64,000 bases of DNA from Streptomyces sp. 135. Lineage in GTDB: Bacteria; Actinomycetota; Actinomycetes; Streptomycetales; Streptomycetaceae. Location of the stretch: NCBI RefSeq assembly GCF_020026305.1, contig NZ_CP075691.1, positions 620,001 through 684,000 on the forward strand, in the 5' to 3' direction. The translations under genes were made by a program, and so were the position numbers. This document shows positions 53,940 through 61,509 of the stretch, piece after piece; positions within the stretch are counted from its first letter, which is position 1, and each line of letters starts with the position of its first letter. Below the pieces are notes generated by a model. It saw only the letters and a list, made by a program, of their open reading frames with translations. It did no database searches and had not been told where the DNA came from.

Positions 53940-54299
53940 ATGACTGCTTTCACCCATGTCCGAGACCGCCAAGGGGACGTGTGGACCAGGAACGACGCAG
54001 GTGAGTACACGTCTTCGGGTCTGCGCCCCCGTCCGCTTCACGACGTGGCTGAGGAGTACGGTCCGCTGACTGTCGTGGAGCCGTCTACGCCCAGCACGGT
54101 GACGCCGGCCCTCCCGTCCGGTCCCGTGGTCGTCCCTGTCCCGATGTCCCGCGAGGACGCTCTGGCGAAGGCCACGGAGTACGTGGACAAGTTGGCCACG
54201 AACGGGCGCGGCTACCAGGACGGTGTCCGCTTCGGCGACAAGGTGGCCGCTGTGGAGCGCCTGGCCCGCTTCCTGATGGGTGAGGAGGCCGGCGGCTGA
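53940..54299 (+). CDS. phiSA1p31-like small phage protein
   Basis: The 119-residue protein contains RDRQGDVWTRNDAGEYTSS and EEYGPLTVVEP, the short DxxGDxW...YGPL pattern of the phiSA1p31-related family of Streptomyces phages. The same pattern recurs at the end of the 57177 gene. The C-terminal half is helical. Function is unknown. Either GTG 53934 or ATG 53940 could be the start; GGGGAAG fits the ATG. Confidence 0.7.
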   Translation: MTAFTHVRDRQGDVWTRNDAGEYTSSGLRPRPLHDVAEEYGPLTVVEPSTPSTVTPALPSGPVVVPVPMSREDALAKATEYVDKLATNGRGYQDGVRFGDKVAAVERLARFLMGEEAGG

Positions 54300-54505
54300 T
54301 GGAGACCTACCTCACCTTCCAGCCTGGCCGCCGTGGTGAGTGGCAGGGTCACGAAGCCAAGTCCAACGTTCGCAACGTCATCCGCACGGCCAGGCGCAGC
54401 AAGCGGGACCTCCACATCTTCGTTGTTGGCGAGGAGGACGGCTGGCCCGCGTACACGAAGATCCCTGCCGCGGACTGGGACACCTACTTCGCGGAGGAGG
54501 TCTGA
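54299..54505 (+). CDS. Small early protein (68 residues), unknown
   Basis: A compact alpha/beta protein with YLTFQPGRRGEWQGHEAK and LHIFVVGEEDGWPAYTKIP. It starts at an ATG overlapping the previous stop (TGATG) and ends in the same way at the next. No domain is recognised. Confidence 0.65.
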   Translation: METYLTFQPGRRGEWQGHEAKSNVRNVIRTARRSKRDLHIFVVGEEDGWPAYTKIPAADWDTYFAEEV

Positions 54506-54747
54506 TGGCCCGCTCACACGCGAACGATGGCCGTGTCTTTCGCGCTGTCATCACCAGAACCTACGCGGACGGTCGGGCCGCTTCGCGAACTTTCGGGCCG
54601 TACGACAATCCGGCGCCAGCGAAGGGCCTGATCACTCGGGCTGCGGGCCTCGCGGCGGCGTCCCGTGGCCCACGGCGCGACCCTGACCGCGCGTTCACGG
54701 TGTCAGCCCGTATCGAGACTGCTGAGGTCGTCTGGAAGGCGGTCTGA
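54505..54747 (+). CDS. Small early protein (80 residues), unknown
   Basis: Begins ARSHANDGRVFRAVITRTY and has RTFGPYDNPAPAKGLITR. The ATG at 54505 overlaps the preceding TGA. A GAGGAGG ribosome site lies just before. No domain is recognised, but the tight coupling supports expression. Confidence 0.65.
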   Translation: MARSHANDGRVFRAVITRTYADGRAASRTFGPYDNPAPAKGLITRAAGLAAASRGPRRDPDRAFTVSARIETAEVVWKAV

Positions 54748-54749
54748 CC

Positions 54750-54938
54750 GTGAGGGCTTACCGCAAGACGTCCATGTACCCCGTTCACGACTTCGTCCTC
54801 TACTTCGGAGCGGAGGAGCTGGCGGAGTTCCTGGAGGAGCAGGACGCTCTCCTGATGTCCACCAAGCACGGTGACTACCCCCTCACGGAGAAGGTCCTGG
54901 CCCGCATGTCCGCTGTCTCGAAGGAGGTCACCTCTTGA
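54750..54938 (+). CDS. Small early protein (62 residues), unknown
   Basis: Acidic helical protein with VLYFGAEELAEFLEEQDALL. GTG start two bases after the previous stop. It overlaps the next micro-gene by four bases. Confidence 0.6.
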   Translation: MRAYRKTSMYPVHDFVLYFGAEELAEFLEEQDALLMSTKHGDYPLTEKVLARMSAVSKEVTS

Positions 54939-55024
54939 CCTTACGCAACTCTGAGGAGGACATGCGCTCCCCCGACTGGTGTTGGACCTGCGGCCGTAAG
55001 TGCGGCTCCCAGCCGCACCGCTGA
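54935..55024 (+). CDS. Micro-protein with CxxC-x3-C (29 residues)
   Basis: A TTG at 54935 overlaps the previous stop and lies seven bases after AAGGAGG. The frame contains DWCWTCGRKCGSQPHR at its C-terminus, a possible zinc or iron site. A terminator follows ten bases later. An internal ATG at 54962 with GAGGAGGAC before it could start a 20-residue form. Confidence 0.5.
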   Translation: MTLRNSEEDMRSPDWCWTCGRKCGSQPHR

Positions 55025-55034
55025 CCCTTCAACT

Positions 55035-55077
55035 GGCCCCCTGGCCTGGCTCCGTGCCTGGTCGGGGGGCCTTTTTT
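55035..55077 (+). terminator. Intrinsic terminator
   Basis: GGCCCCC (55035-55041) pairs with GGGGGCC (55065-55071), followed by six T residues. The loop contains further partial repeats. It ends the first early operon. Confidence 0.85.
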
Positions 55078-55084
55078 CGTTTCT

Positions 55085-55103
55085 TCTCACGTCCTCTCCG
55101 GTC
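55085..55103 (+). promoter_or_regulatory. Dispersed early element, copy 6
   Basis: TCTCACGTCCTCTCCGGTC followed by GGTGGTGACACAGAAATCGC, 56 bases before the next start codon and eight bases after a terminator. Confidence 0.72.
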
Positions 55104-55140
55104 GGTGGTGACACAGAAATCGCCTGGGAGGAGACCAGCC

Positions 55141-55548
55141 GTGCGCGTGTTCCGTGTGGGCCACGAAGAGCAGACCCGTAGTGACGTCGGGGTTACGTTC
55201 CCTGTCGGTCCGTACATCGTGAACTTTCCCGTGACAGCCAGCCTCCGGTTGATGGGCTGGGCACACCGCGACGCCGAACACCCGAGCCCTGGCTGGGACC
55301 ACGCGCTTTGCGGGATCGGCAAGCACGAGGTTTGCGGCTTCCTGGATTTGGGTGACCTCCTGACCTGGTTCGCGTCGTTCCACTCGGCATTGGATGAGAA
55401 CGGCTTCAGGGTCTGGGTGTACGACGTGCCGGAGTCGGCTGTCAGGTTCGGTTCCTGCTCGGGCCAGATCGTGTTCAGTGCCGCTGACGCGGTCCATGTG
55501 GAGACCTTCGATATCCCCCTGGGTGACGCTCAATTGGCCCTCTTCTGA
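55141..55548 (+). CDS. Early protein (135 residues), unknown
   Basis: The protein begins MRVFRVGHEEQTRSDVG. It contains YIVNFPVTASLRLMGWAHRD, CGIGKHEVCGF and LLTWFASFHSALDENGFRVW, an alpha/beta pattern with two Cys. No family is assigned. GGGAGGAGACCAGCC precedes GTG 55141. The longer frame overlaps the terminator and promoter element. Confidence 0.65.
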   Translation: MRVFRVGHEEQTRSDVGVTFPVGPYIVNFPVTASLRLMGWAHRDAEHPSPGWDHALCGIGKHEVCGFLDLGDLLTWFASFHSALDENGFRVWVYDVPESAVRFGSCSGQIVFSAADAVHVETFDIPLGDAQLALF

Positions 55549-55553
55549 GGGTT

Positions 55554-55572
55554 TCTCACCTCCTCTCCGGTC
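55554..55572 (+). promoter_or_regulatory. Dispersed early element, copy 7
   Basis: TCTCACCTCCTCTCCGGTC, then AGTGGCAGAGGC. A second copy follows 57 bases downstream before the same gene. Confidence 0.72.
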
Positions 55573-55610
55573 AGTGGCAGAGGCCGCTACACGGCGCTTC
55601 TGGCGCCCCT

Positions 55611-55629
55611 TCTCACCTCCTCCCCGGTC
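55611..55629 (+). promoter_or_regulatory. Dispersed early element, copy 8
   Basis: TCTCACCTCCTCCCCGGTC, then AGTGGCAGAGGC, 73 bases before the RDF-like gene. Confidence 0.72.
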
Positions 55630-55683
55630 AGTGGCAGAGGCGAGCAGCGCCCCACATTCCGCCAGCTTTCAGGAGGCACACCC

Positions 55684-56397
55684 ATGCTTGACATCTTCGC
55701 GACCGATCCGGAGGCGAAGGCCCAGCGCGAGGAGCGCGAGGCGAAGGCCGACGCTGCCCGCCGCCCCGAGTGGGCCTTCCAGTTCCGTTCGGGCAAGCGC
55801 AACGGCAACCAGCCTGTGTCGCTGCGGGAGTGGCGCATCACGACCCCGCGGCACGACACGGCGAAGGCCCTGAGGGAGCTGTTCGGTGGCACGATCAGCG
55901 AAGCCCCGAACGGGGACTATGCGCTGGACACGGAGCTGGACCGCATCGAGGTCATCGTGGACGCCTCCAAGATCGAGTCCAAGCTGATCCTGTGGGCGGA
56001 TGGTCACCCGATCCACGAGTGCGACGGCTCAAAGTTCCTGTCGCCGGAGGAGGACAAGGGCAAGCCGTGTGACTGCCCGAAGCTTCTGGACGAGCGCAAG
56101 GAGAAGGCCAAGCAGCGGCGCGGCCCGAAGCCGAACATCGTCGTCCCGGTCAGGATCCCGCAGGATGAGGACCTGGGCACGGGCAAGTACACGGCCACGG
56201 CGTGGTCCTTCGCCGAGGACTTCCCCTACGTCATGAGCCAGTTGAAGGCCATCGAGGGTGAGGCCCTCTGCGCCCTGCGCCTGGACTACATCGAGTGGGA
56301 GAAGAACGGCAAGATGCAGTCCTTCGTGAAGCCGGTCATGACGGTCATCGGCTCGTACCAGGACGCGATCTCGCAGGACCCGGAGCCTGACGCATGA
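55684..56397 (+). CDS. phiC31-gp3-like recombination directionality factor (candidate)
   Basis: The 237-residue protein begins MLDIFATDPEAKAQREERE, then ARRPEWAFQFRSGKRNGNQ and REWRITTPRHDTAKALRELFGG. CDGSKFLSPEEDKGKPCDCP and FVKPVMTVIGSYQDAIS are later landmarks. From memory this matches the Gp3 family of phiC31, BT1 and TG1. Members bind the cognate serine integrase and switch it from integration to excision. Length (about 240) and early location agree. Here the integrase is about 26 kb away and of another size class. Two early elements lie upstream. Confidence 0.7.
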   Translation: MLDIFATDPEAKAQREEREAKADAARRPEWAFQFRSGKRNGNQPVSLREWRITTPRHDTAKALRELFGGTISEAPNGDYALDTELDRIEVIVDASKIESKLILWADGHPIHECDGSKFLSPEEDKGKPCDCPKLLDERKEKAKQRRGPKPNIVVPVRIPQDEDLGTGKYTATAWSFAEDFPYVMSQLKAIEGEALCALRLDYIEWEKNGKMQSFVKPVMTVIGSYQDAISQDPEPDA

Positions 56398-56621
56398 GGT
56401 TCAAGCGTCCGCTTCAGCCAGCGGCACTACGCGCTGTCTCTGCTGTTCTGGGCACCGCCTCTGACGCTGATGTGCGACGCCCTCTCTGGGAGTTCCTCCC
56501 TGAAGAGGTTCCGCTGGTCCTGCACGAACGCCGGCGACGCTTCGGCATCGAGGAGGAGCGCATCGACGTGTCGACGCTGTCCGACGACGAAGACCTTTAC
56601 CTGGAGGTGGTCCCCGTCTAG
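56394..56621 (+). CDS. Small early protein (75 residues), unknown
   Basis: Contains RRPLWEFLPEEVPLVLHERR and an acidic C-terminal half (VSTLSDDEDLYLEVV). The ATG overlaps the previous stop (ATGA), so it is translationally coupled to the RDF-like gene. An accessory role in excision control is possible but unsupported. Confidence 0.65.
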   Translation: MRFKRPLQPAALRAVSAVLGTASDADVRRPLWEFLPEEVPLVLHERRRRFGIEEERIDVSTLSDDEDLYLEVVPV

Positions 56622-56700
56622 CCGCTGGCTCCTGCCCTGACGGGTGGGGGCCTTACGGCGTGAGAGGACCCAGACAGGGGCCTGACGAGAGGACAGCACC

Positions 56701-57084
56701 ATGGCTGAGGCGACGCGTACGGAGAAGGTCATCACCTCCACGGAGGTCACGTTCACGCTGACGCTGAACCAGGCGGAGCGGGACTATCTGCGGGGTGTGC
56801 TGGGCCCCCTCCGCCCCAGTGCGGAGAACGGAGCCAACATGGACATCTTCAGGGCCTTGGACAACCCCAAGTACGTCCCGGCGGAGGACGAGGAGCCCCA
56901 AACCTTCAGGGCCGGTGACAGGGTCACGGTCCAGGTGGGGGCCAGGTCCGCTGATGGTGACCGGGTCAACCACTCCGGCCCCGCCACCGTCATCAACAAC
57001 GTGGACGACGACGGGGACCACTACGTCCGCTTCAGTGGCGGTGAGGGCGCCTACGTCCTCGCCCGTTACCTCCGCAACATCTGA
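56701..57084 (+). CDS. Early protein with SH3/KOW-like C-terminus (127 residues)
   Basis: The first half is helical with LTLNQAERDYLRGVLGPLRP. The second half, FRAGDRVTVQVGARSADG then GPATVINNVDDDGDHYVRF, looks like a small SH3-type barrel. CTGACGAGAGGACAGCACC precedes the ATG. The same barrel-like motif occurs twice in the next gene, so these may be paralogues. Function is unknown. Confidence 0.65.
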   Translation: MAEATRTEKVITSTEVTFTLTLNQAERDYLRGVLGPLRPSAENGANMDIFRALDNPKYVPAEDEEPQTFRAGDRVTVQVGARSADGDRVNHSGPATVINNVDDDGDHYVRFSGGEGAYVLARYLRNI

Positions 57085-57136
57085 ACCGCTGCCTGGCCTC
57101 CTGATGGGGGTCAGGCTTCGGGCGTGCCCAGACATT

Positions 57137-57163
57137 GAGTCGCCCCTATGCGGGCGGCTGACG
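57137..57163 (+). repeat. 27-bp intergenic cassette, copy 2
   Basis: Begins GAGTCGCCCCTATGCGGGCG and ends in CTGACG; 25 of 27 bases match 33048-33074. It directly precedes the AGAGGAC ribosome site of the next gene. Confidence 0.7.
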
Positions 57164-57176
57164 AGAGGACACACCC

Positions 57177-57743
57177 ATGGAGAACAACACGTTCAGCGTC
57201 GGCGACGAGGTCACGTTGAAGTCTGAGGGTCGGAAGGTCAGGGTCGAGTTCGGCCCGTTCACGACTCAGATGGGCACCCAGGCGTACGTCATCAAGCACC
57301 TGGACGGCCTCCATGCCGGTAAGTCAGCGACAGTCAACGGTCGCTCCCTGGAGCGGGGCCCGAAGTTCGCGGTCGGCGACGATGTCCTGGTGCTGCCGCT
57401 GGACACCCCGGGCAAGGTGGAGGCTGGTCCGTTCCTGGGCCGTTCCCAGGCCACGTTTTACGTGGTCAAGTACGCGTCGGGTACGCACATCTGGGTTGAC
57501 GAGGTGGCGCTGAAGCCGGTCCTGGCGGCCCGCCTGAACACGTTCAGCTTTCGCGGCACTGAGTACGACCTGAACGCGACCTACGTGGATCGCGACGGGG
57601 ATACCTGGACGTTCAACGGCCGCGTATCTCTGACCGGTGTTCCGCGGATGGACTGCGAGCGTCTCGCCTGCACAGGCCCCTACCAGGACCGCACGCTGAC
57701 CACCGTCGTGGGCGCGTACGGTCCGCTGACGAAGCAGGACTGA
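57177..57743 (+). CDS. Early protein with two SH3-like modules and a phiSA1p31-like tail
   Basis: The 188-residue protein has FSVGDEVTLKSEGRKVRVEFG and FAVGDDVLVLPLDTPGKVEAG in outline, two copies of a GDxVxL barrel opening. YVDRDGDTWTFNGRVS and VVGAYGPLTKQD near the end resemble the phiSA1p31-like pattern of the 53940 protein. It seems to be a fusion of two small early-protein families. Function is unknown. Confidence 0.68.
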   Translation: MENNTFSVGDEVTLKSEGRKVRVEFGPFTTQMGTQAYVIKHLDGLHAGKSATVNGRSLERGPKFAVGDDVLVLPLDTPGKVEAGPFLGRSQATFYVVKYASGTHIWVDEVALKPVLAARLNTFSFRGTEYDLNATYVDRDGDTWTFNGRVSLTGVPRMDCERLACTGPYQDRTLTTVVGAYGPLTKQD

Positions 57744-57752
57744 CCCTCCCGT

Positions 57753-57786
57753 GGTCCGGCCCTTCGGGGTCGGGCCTTCGGGCGTG
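57753..57786 (+). repeat. 34-bp terminator/leader cassette, copy 1
   Basis: Begins GGTCCGGCCCTTCGGGGTCG and ends CCTTCGGGCGTG, identical over 34 bases to 61448-61481. GGCCC and GGGCC form a hairpin. It separates the 57177 gene from the next operon. Confidence 0.8.
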
Positions 57787-57810
57787 CCAACACCTACTGA
57801 GGAGGCACGC

Positions 57811-57978
57811 ATGGGGTTCGATCCTGCCGTGAACGCTGAGTACCTGCGTAAGCGCTTTGACGAAGCGGTCTGGGAGTCACCGCTGGCGCCGCTGCTCCAC
57901 GACCTGGATGAGGACGACTCGCAGGCCATGGTGGCCGTTCTGGTGACTCGCCTCCTGGTGGAAGTTGGTGCGCTGTGA
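57811..57978 (+). CDS. Small early protein (55 residues), unknown
   Basis: Helical and acidic, with NAEYLRKRFDEAVWESPLA and DDSQAMVAVLVTRLLVEV. ACTGAGGAGGCACGC before ATG 57811 is a strong ribosome site. Its stop overlaps the next GTG. Confidence 0.65.
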   Translation: MGFDPAVNAEYLRKRFDEAVWESPLAPLLHDLDEDDSQAMVAVLVTRLLVEVGAL

Positions 57979-58112
57979 GTGCGGTCGAAGAGCTGGCAGG
58001 CATCATCCTCAGCAACCACGGCGAGTTCTGCATGTCGATGTCCTGCGACTGCGAGGCAGCTGCAAAGACGGAGGCCGAAGAGCTGGCCGCGCGTATCCGG
58101 AACGGGGAATGA
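57975..58112 (+). CDS. Small early protein with CxxxxCxC (45 residues)
   Basis: GTG at 57975 overlaps the previous stop. The frame contains NHGEFCMSMSCDCEAAAK, giving three closely spaced Cys that could bind metal. Its stop overlaps the next ATG. No family is recognised. Confidence 0.6.
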   Translation: MSAVEELAGIILSNHGEFCMSMSCDCEAAAKTEAEELAARIRNGE

Positions 58113-58330
58113 CCGTGATCCTCACCATCACGAAGGATCAGGCTCCCGCCCTGGGTCGTGTTCGGGCCCTGGGTCTGGGTGACGGCGTGTATGTCGACTA
58201 CGAGGCGAACCAGCGTAGGGACTGGGGCCGGATCGTGGAGGCCCTGGCCGCCGCCATCTCGAAGGGCGCCAGCGTGACGACCGTAAGTCTCCCCGCCGTG
58301 CCCGTGGTGGAGGTGACCCCTCATGGCTAA
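58109..58330 (+). CDS. Small early protein (73 residues), unknown
   Basis: Contains TITKDQAPALGRVRALGLGD and DWGRIVEALAAAISKGASV. The ATG at 58109 overlaps the previous TGA. It overlaps the resolvase-like gene by 8 bases. Confidence 0.62.
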   Translation: MTVILTITKDQAPALGRVRALGLGDGVYVDYEANQRRDWGRIVEALAAAISKGASVTTVSLPAVPVVEVTPHG

Positions 58331-58847
58331 CCCGTCGAAGGCCCGCGGTACCCGCTGGGAGTCCGCGATACGTGACTACCTGAACGGCGTCCTGGGCTAC
58401 TCCCACCCCACGGACTGGCGGCTGGTCAAGCGTCAGGCCCAGGAGGGCGCGAAGGACGTTGGAGACCTCCACGCCTGGCCGTTCATCCTGGAGGCGAAGG
58501 ACGTCAAGTCACCTGCCGTACCTACCTGGTTGCGCCAGGCGGAGGTCGAGGCCGTTAACGCTGGCTTCCCGTACGGCGTGGTGATCCACAAGGTTCGCGG
58601 GAAGGGTCCAGCGCTGGCCCGCGTGCACATCAGCGACGCCACGTATCGGCGCATCTGGCGCGATCACCCAGACGTCTGGGCCGCTGGCCTGACCGCCGTG
58701 GCCAACATGCGGTACGGCTACTGCACGTGGACCCTGGCGGAGTTCGCCCAGGTCCTGGCCGCTGTCCGTGCCACGGAATCGATCAGTGTCGCGTCATTCG
58801 CCCAGCCCGATACACGCGTGTTCGTGGAGCCTCCCGTTAACGACTGA
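58323..58847 (+). CDS. Hjc-like Holliday junction resolvase/PDDEXK nuclease
   Basis: The 174-residue protein has KARGTRWESAIRDYLNGVLG with the Glu of the Hjc fold. Then come QEGAKDVGDLHAWPFILEAKDV, containing D-x(n)-ExK in outline, and WLRQAEVEAVNAGFPYGVVIHK. These are the conserved elements of phage Hjc/RecU-like nucleases that resolve branched replication intermediates. It overlaps the previous gene and is last before the primase-helicase promoter element. Confidence 0.82.
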   Translation: MANPSKARGTRWESAIRDYLNGVLGYSHPTDWRLVKRQAQEGAKDVGDLHAWPFILEAKDVKSPAVPTWLRQAEVEAVNAGFPYGVVIHKVRGKGPALARVHISDATYRRIWRDHPDVWAAGLTAVANMRYGYCTWTLAEFAQVLAAVRATESISVASFAQPDTRVFVEPPVND

Positions 58848-58893
58848 CCCTCTCTGGCCCCTGCCCTCTCGGGTGGGGGCTTCGTCAGTGCCC

Positions 58894-58912
58894 GGGGACA
58901 TCCTCTCCGGCC
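58894..58912 (+). promoter_or_regulatory. Dispersed early element, copy 9
   Basis: GGGGACATCCTCTCCGGCC followed by AGTGATGAAGGCACCGAC. The first bases differ from other copies, but the CATCCTCTCCGG core and the downstream part are kept. It lies 51 bases before the primase-helicase GTG. Confidence 0.65.
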
Positions 58913-58944
58913 AGTGATGAAGGCACCGACGAGAGGAGTCCCCC

Positions 58945-61410
58945 GTGGAAATGTCCGCGATCCTGGACCGCTTCCAGGACGTGAGCGACCAACCGGACGG
59001 CGGCTACCTGGCCATCTGCCCAGGGCACAACGACAGCCGTCCGTCCCTGCGCATCTGGTTCGACGATTCCGGCCGCTGCCGTATCACCTGCCGGGCCGGT
59101 TGTGACTCTGCCAACGTCATCAAGGCGGTGGGGCTCGGCTGGACCCACATGTTCGGCGTCACGGGCACGGCCAGCGTGGTCAGCTCGAAGCGACCGGACC
59201 TCGTCGGGCCGGCGGAAGTGGCGCGGCTTCGGATGTACCTGGATTCCGCAGCCTCGTTGCTGGCCGACAGCGGGGACCACGTGGCGAACATGGCGGTGGA
59301 GTACGCCGCCCACCGCTTCGGCACCACATCCCAGGAGGCGATCCGCCTGGGATTGGGCGTGGACTCCCCGGAACACTGGCTCACGCTGGAGGACCGTTCC
59401 CGCGGCTTCGTCCATCATCCCCGCCTGATCGTCCCCCTGGCCGGCTTCGACGGAGTGGCCCGCGGCCTCCAGGGACGCGACCTGTCGGGTAACTGCCCTG
59501 CGCGATGGATGTCCTTGTCCAACCCTGACGGCCTCCGCTGGGCCTCGTACGGCGTGCTCCTGGCCGACCAGGACACGGACACGTTCATCGTCACGGAGGG
59601 CCCTGGGGACGGCCTGACCGCCGTGGCCGCCGGGTACAACGCGCTGATCGTGCGCGGGGCCTCCCTCGTCAACTCCCCTGAACTGGTCGCGGAACTGGCC
59701 GCGGGCCTGGCTGGGAAGCGGGTCATCATCGCTGGTGACAACGACAACGCGGGCAACGCGTTCACCAAGCGCCTGGCGGACGGCCTGGGTGATCACGGCA
59801 TCCACACCTTCGCACTGCCCATCCCGCATGCCGGTGATGACCTGACCGACTGGAGGGCCCGCAACGTGGCCGACTTCCCCGCAGACCTGGCCGCCGCTGT
59901 TGACGCTGACAGATCCTTCTCCGCCCCTGCGGAGGGACCTGCCATTAACGCTGACGGTGAGGACATCGACCCCCGACACGTCCGCCTGATCACGGACCTG
60001 TATTACGACACCCTGTCGGACTACGGCGCGTCAGACGTGCAGGGCGCATACCTCCTGGCGCACTTCGCTGACGGAAAGATCAAGTACGCGCCCGGTCTGG
60101 GGTTCTTCATTTGGTCTGGTCGTGTCTGGGAGCGGTCGGACGCGAAGGTCCGCACCCTGGTCCACTTCATCGGCCGTGCCCTGATGGCCGCCGCGAAGGA
60201 GAAGACAGCGGAGAAGACGCCCGACCAGAAGGAAGACCCGGGTGAGCCGCTCCGCAAGGCGTCGAAGTCGTTCACGACCCGCCGCAAGATCGATGACCTG
60301 ATGGCCACGCTGGAGTCCGTCCCCGCCGTATCCGTCAAGGTCGCGGACTTCGACGCCCAGCCTGACCTCCTGTCGTTCCGGAACGGGACCGTGGACCTCC
60401 GCACTGGCCGGCTCCGGGAGCACCGTAAGGAGGACCTCCTGACGTACTGCCTGGACATCGACTACAGGCCGGAGGCCCAGGCCCCGCGCTGGGAGTCGTT
60501 CCTGGAGGAGATCTTCCCGGGCATGCCGGAGATGCCTTCATACATCCAGCGCCTGACCGGGTACGGGGTGACAGGTCATCAGGCAGAGCAGTGCTTCGCC
60601 GTGCTGCACGGTAAGGGAGCCAATGGGAAGTCAGTCCTCACCGACACGCTGACCAGCATCTTCCGCGCGGTCACGGAAACCACCCCCTTCGCCACCTTCG
60701 AGGAGCGGGCCAGCGGTGGTATCCCCAACGACATCGCTGCCCTGCGCGGCGCCCGCTTCGTCATGGCCTCCGAAGGTGAGTCGGGCAAGCCGATGTCGGA
60801 AGCCGTCCTGAAGCGCGTCACCGGTAAGGACGAGATCAGCGCCCGGTTCCTGCGTCAGGAGTTCTTCACCTTCAAGCCGACGTTCCTCCTCATGCTGGCG
60901 ACCAACTTCAAGCCTCGTTTCCGCGGCCAGGATGAAGGCCTGTGGCGGCGCGTCAAGTTGATTCCCTTCACCCGCTTTTTCACGCCGGAGGAGCGGGACC
61001 ACACCCTGGACCAGAAGCTGGCCGCGGAGGCCGAGGGCATCGCTGCCTGGGTAGTCCGGGGCGCGATGGAGTGGTACGCCAACGGCCTTCAGGACCCGGA
61101 CCGCATCCAGGACGCGACGAAGGAGTACCGGCGCACATCAGACGCTATGGCCGGCTTTTTCCCTGGCGTTCTGGAGCGCTGCGACGACGGTTGCGAGATG
61201 ACCGCCGGTGAGGCCTACCAGGCGTACAAGCAGTGGTGTGAAGCGGAGGGCCTCCCGCTGCGCGAGCAGTGGACCCGACGCACGTTCCTGGACGCGATGG
61301 AGGAGCGCCAGGTGGGCCGCGTGAACACCACGAAGGGTGTCTCCCTGGTCGGTGTCCGACTCCACCAGGAGCACGCGGACGCTCCCGCCGGTCCCGGCAT
61401 CTTCGCCTGA
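58945..61410 (+). CDS. P4-type primase-helicase
   Basis: This 821-residue replication protein has an N-terminal zinc-binding primase part (ICPGHNDSRPSLR, then CRITCRAGC). A TOPRIM domain follows (FIVTEGPGDGLTAV; IIAGDNDNAGNAF). A D5/P4-like SF3 helicase has Walker A HGKGANGKSVL near residue 555. FLLMLATNFKPRFRGQDEGLW is the sensor-like part. It primes and unwinds phage DNA with the downstream polymerase. CGAGAGGAGTCCCCC precedes GTG 58945. Confidence 0.93.
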   Translation: MEMSAILDRFQDVSDQPDGGYLAICPGHNDSRPSLRIWFDDSGRCRITCRAGCDSANVIKAVGLGWTHMFGVTGTASVVSSKRPDLVGPAEVARLRMYLDSAASLLADSGDHVANMAVEYAAHRFGTTSQEAIRLGLGVDSPEHWLTLEDRSRGFVHHPRLIVPLAGFDGVARGLQGRDLSGNCPARWMSLSNPDGLRWASYGVLLADQDTDTFIVTEGPGDGLTAVAAGYNALIVRGASLVNSPELVAELAAGLAGKRVIIAGDNDNAGNAFTKRLADGLGDHGIHTFALPIPHAGDDLTDWRARNVADFPADLAAAVDADRSFSAPAEGPAINADGEDIDPRHVRLITDLYYDTLSDYGASDVQGAYLLAHFADGKIKYAPGLGFFIWSGRVWERSDAKVRTLVHFIGRALMAAAKEKTAEKTPDQKEDPGEPLRKASKSFTTRRKIDDLMATLESVPAVSVKVADFDAQPDLLSFRNGTVDLRTGRLREHRKEDLLTYCLDIDYRPEAQAPRWESFLEEIFPGMPEMPSYIQRLTGYGVTGHQAEQCFAVLHGKGANGKSVLTDTLTSIFRAVTETTPFATFEERASGGIPNDIAALRGARFVMASEGESGKPMSEAVLKRVTGKDEISARFLRQEFFTFKPTFLLMLATNFKPRFRGQDEGLWRRVKLIPFTRFFTPEERDHTLDQKLAAEAEGIAAWVVRGAMEWYANGLQDPDRIQDATKEYRRTSDAMAGFFPGVLERCDDGCEMTAGEAYQAYKQWCEAEGLPLREQWTRRTFLDAMEERQVGRVNTTKGVSLVGVRLHQEHADAPAGPGIFA

Positions 61411-61429
61411 TCTCACCTCCTCTCCGGTC
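61411..61429 (+). promoter_or_regulatory. Dispersed early element, copy 10
   Basis: TCTCACCTCCTCTCCGGTC followed by AGTCGTGTACC. It starts at the base after the primase-helicase stop and is 81 bases before the methyltransferase ATG. Confidence 0.72.
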
Positions 61430-61447
61430 AGTCGTGTACCCCCCTCT

Positions 61448-61481
61448 GGTCCGGCCCTTCGGGGTCGGGCCTTCGGGCGTG
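61448..61481 (+). repeat. 34-bp terminator/leader cassette, copy 2
   Basis: Identical over 34 bases to 57753-57786. It is followed by CTGCCGAGAGGACACGCCC, the same leader as the polymerase gene at 62265-62284. Confidence 0.8.
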
Positions 61482-61509
61482 ACCACTCCCTGCCGAGAGG
61501 ACACGCCCC

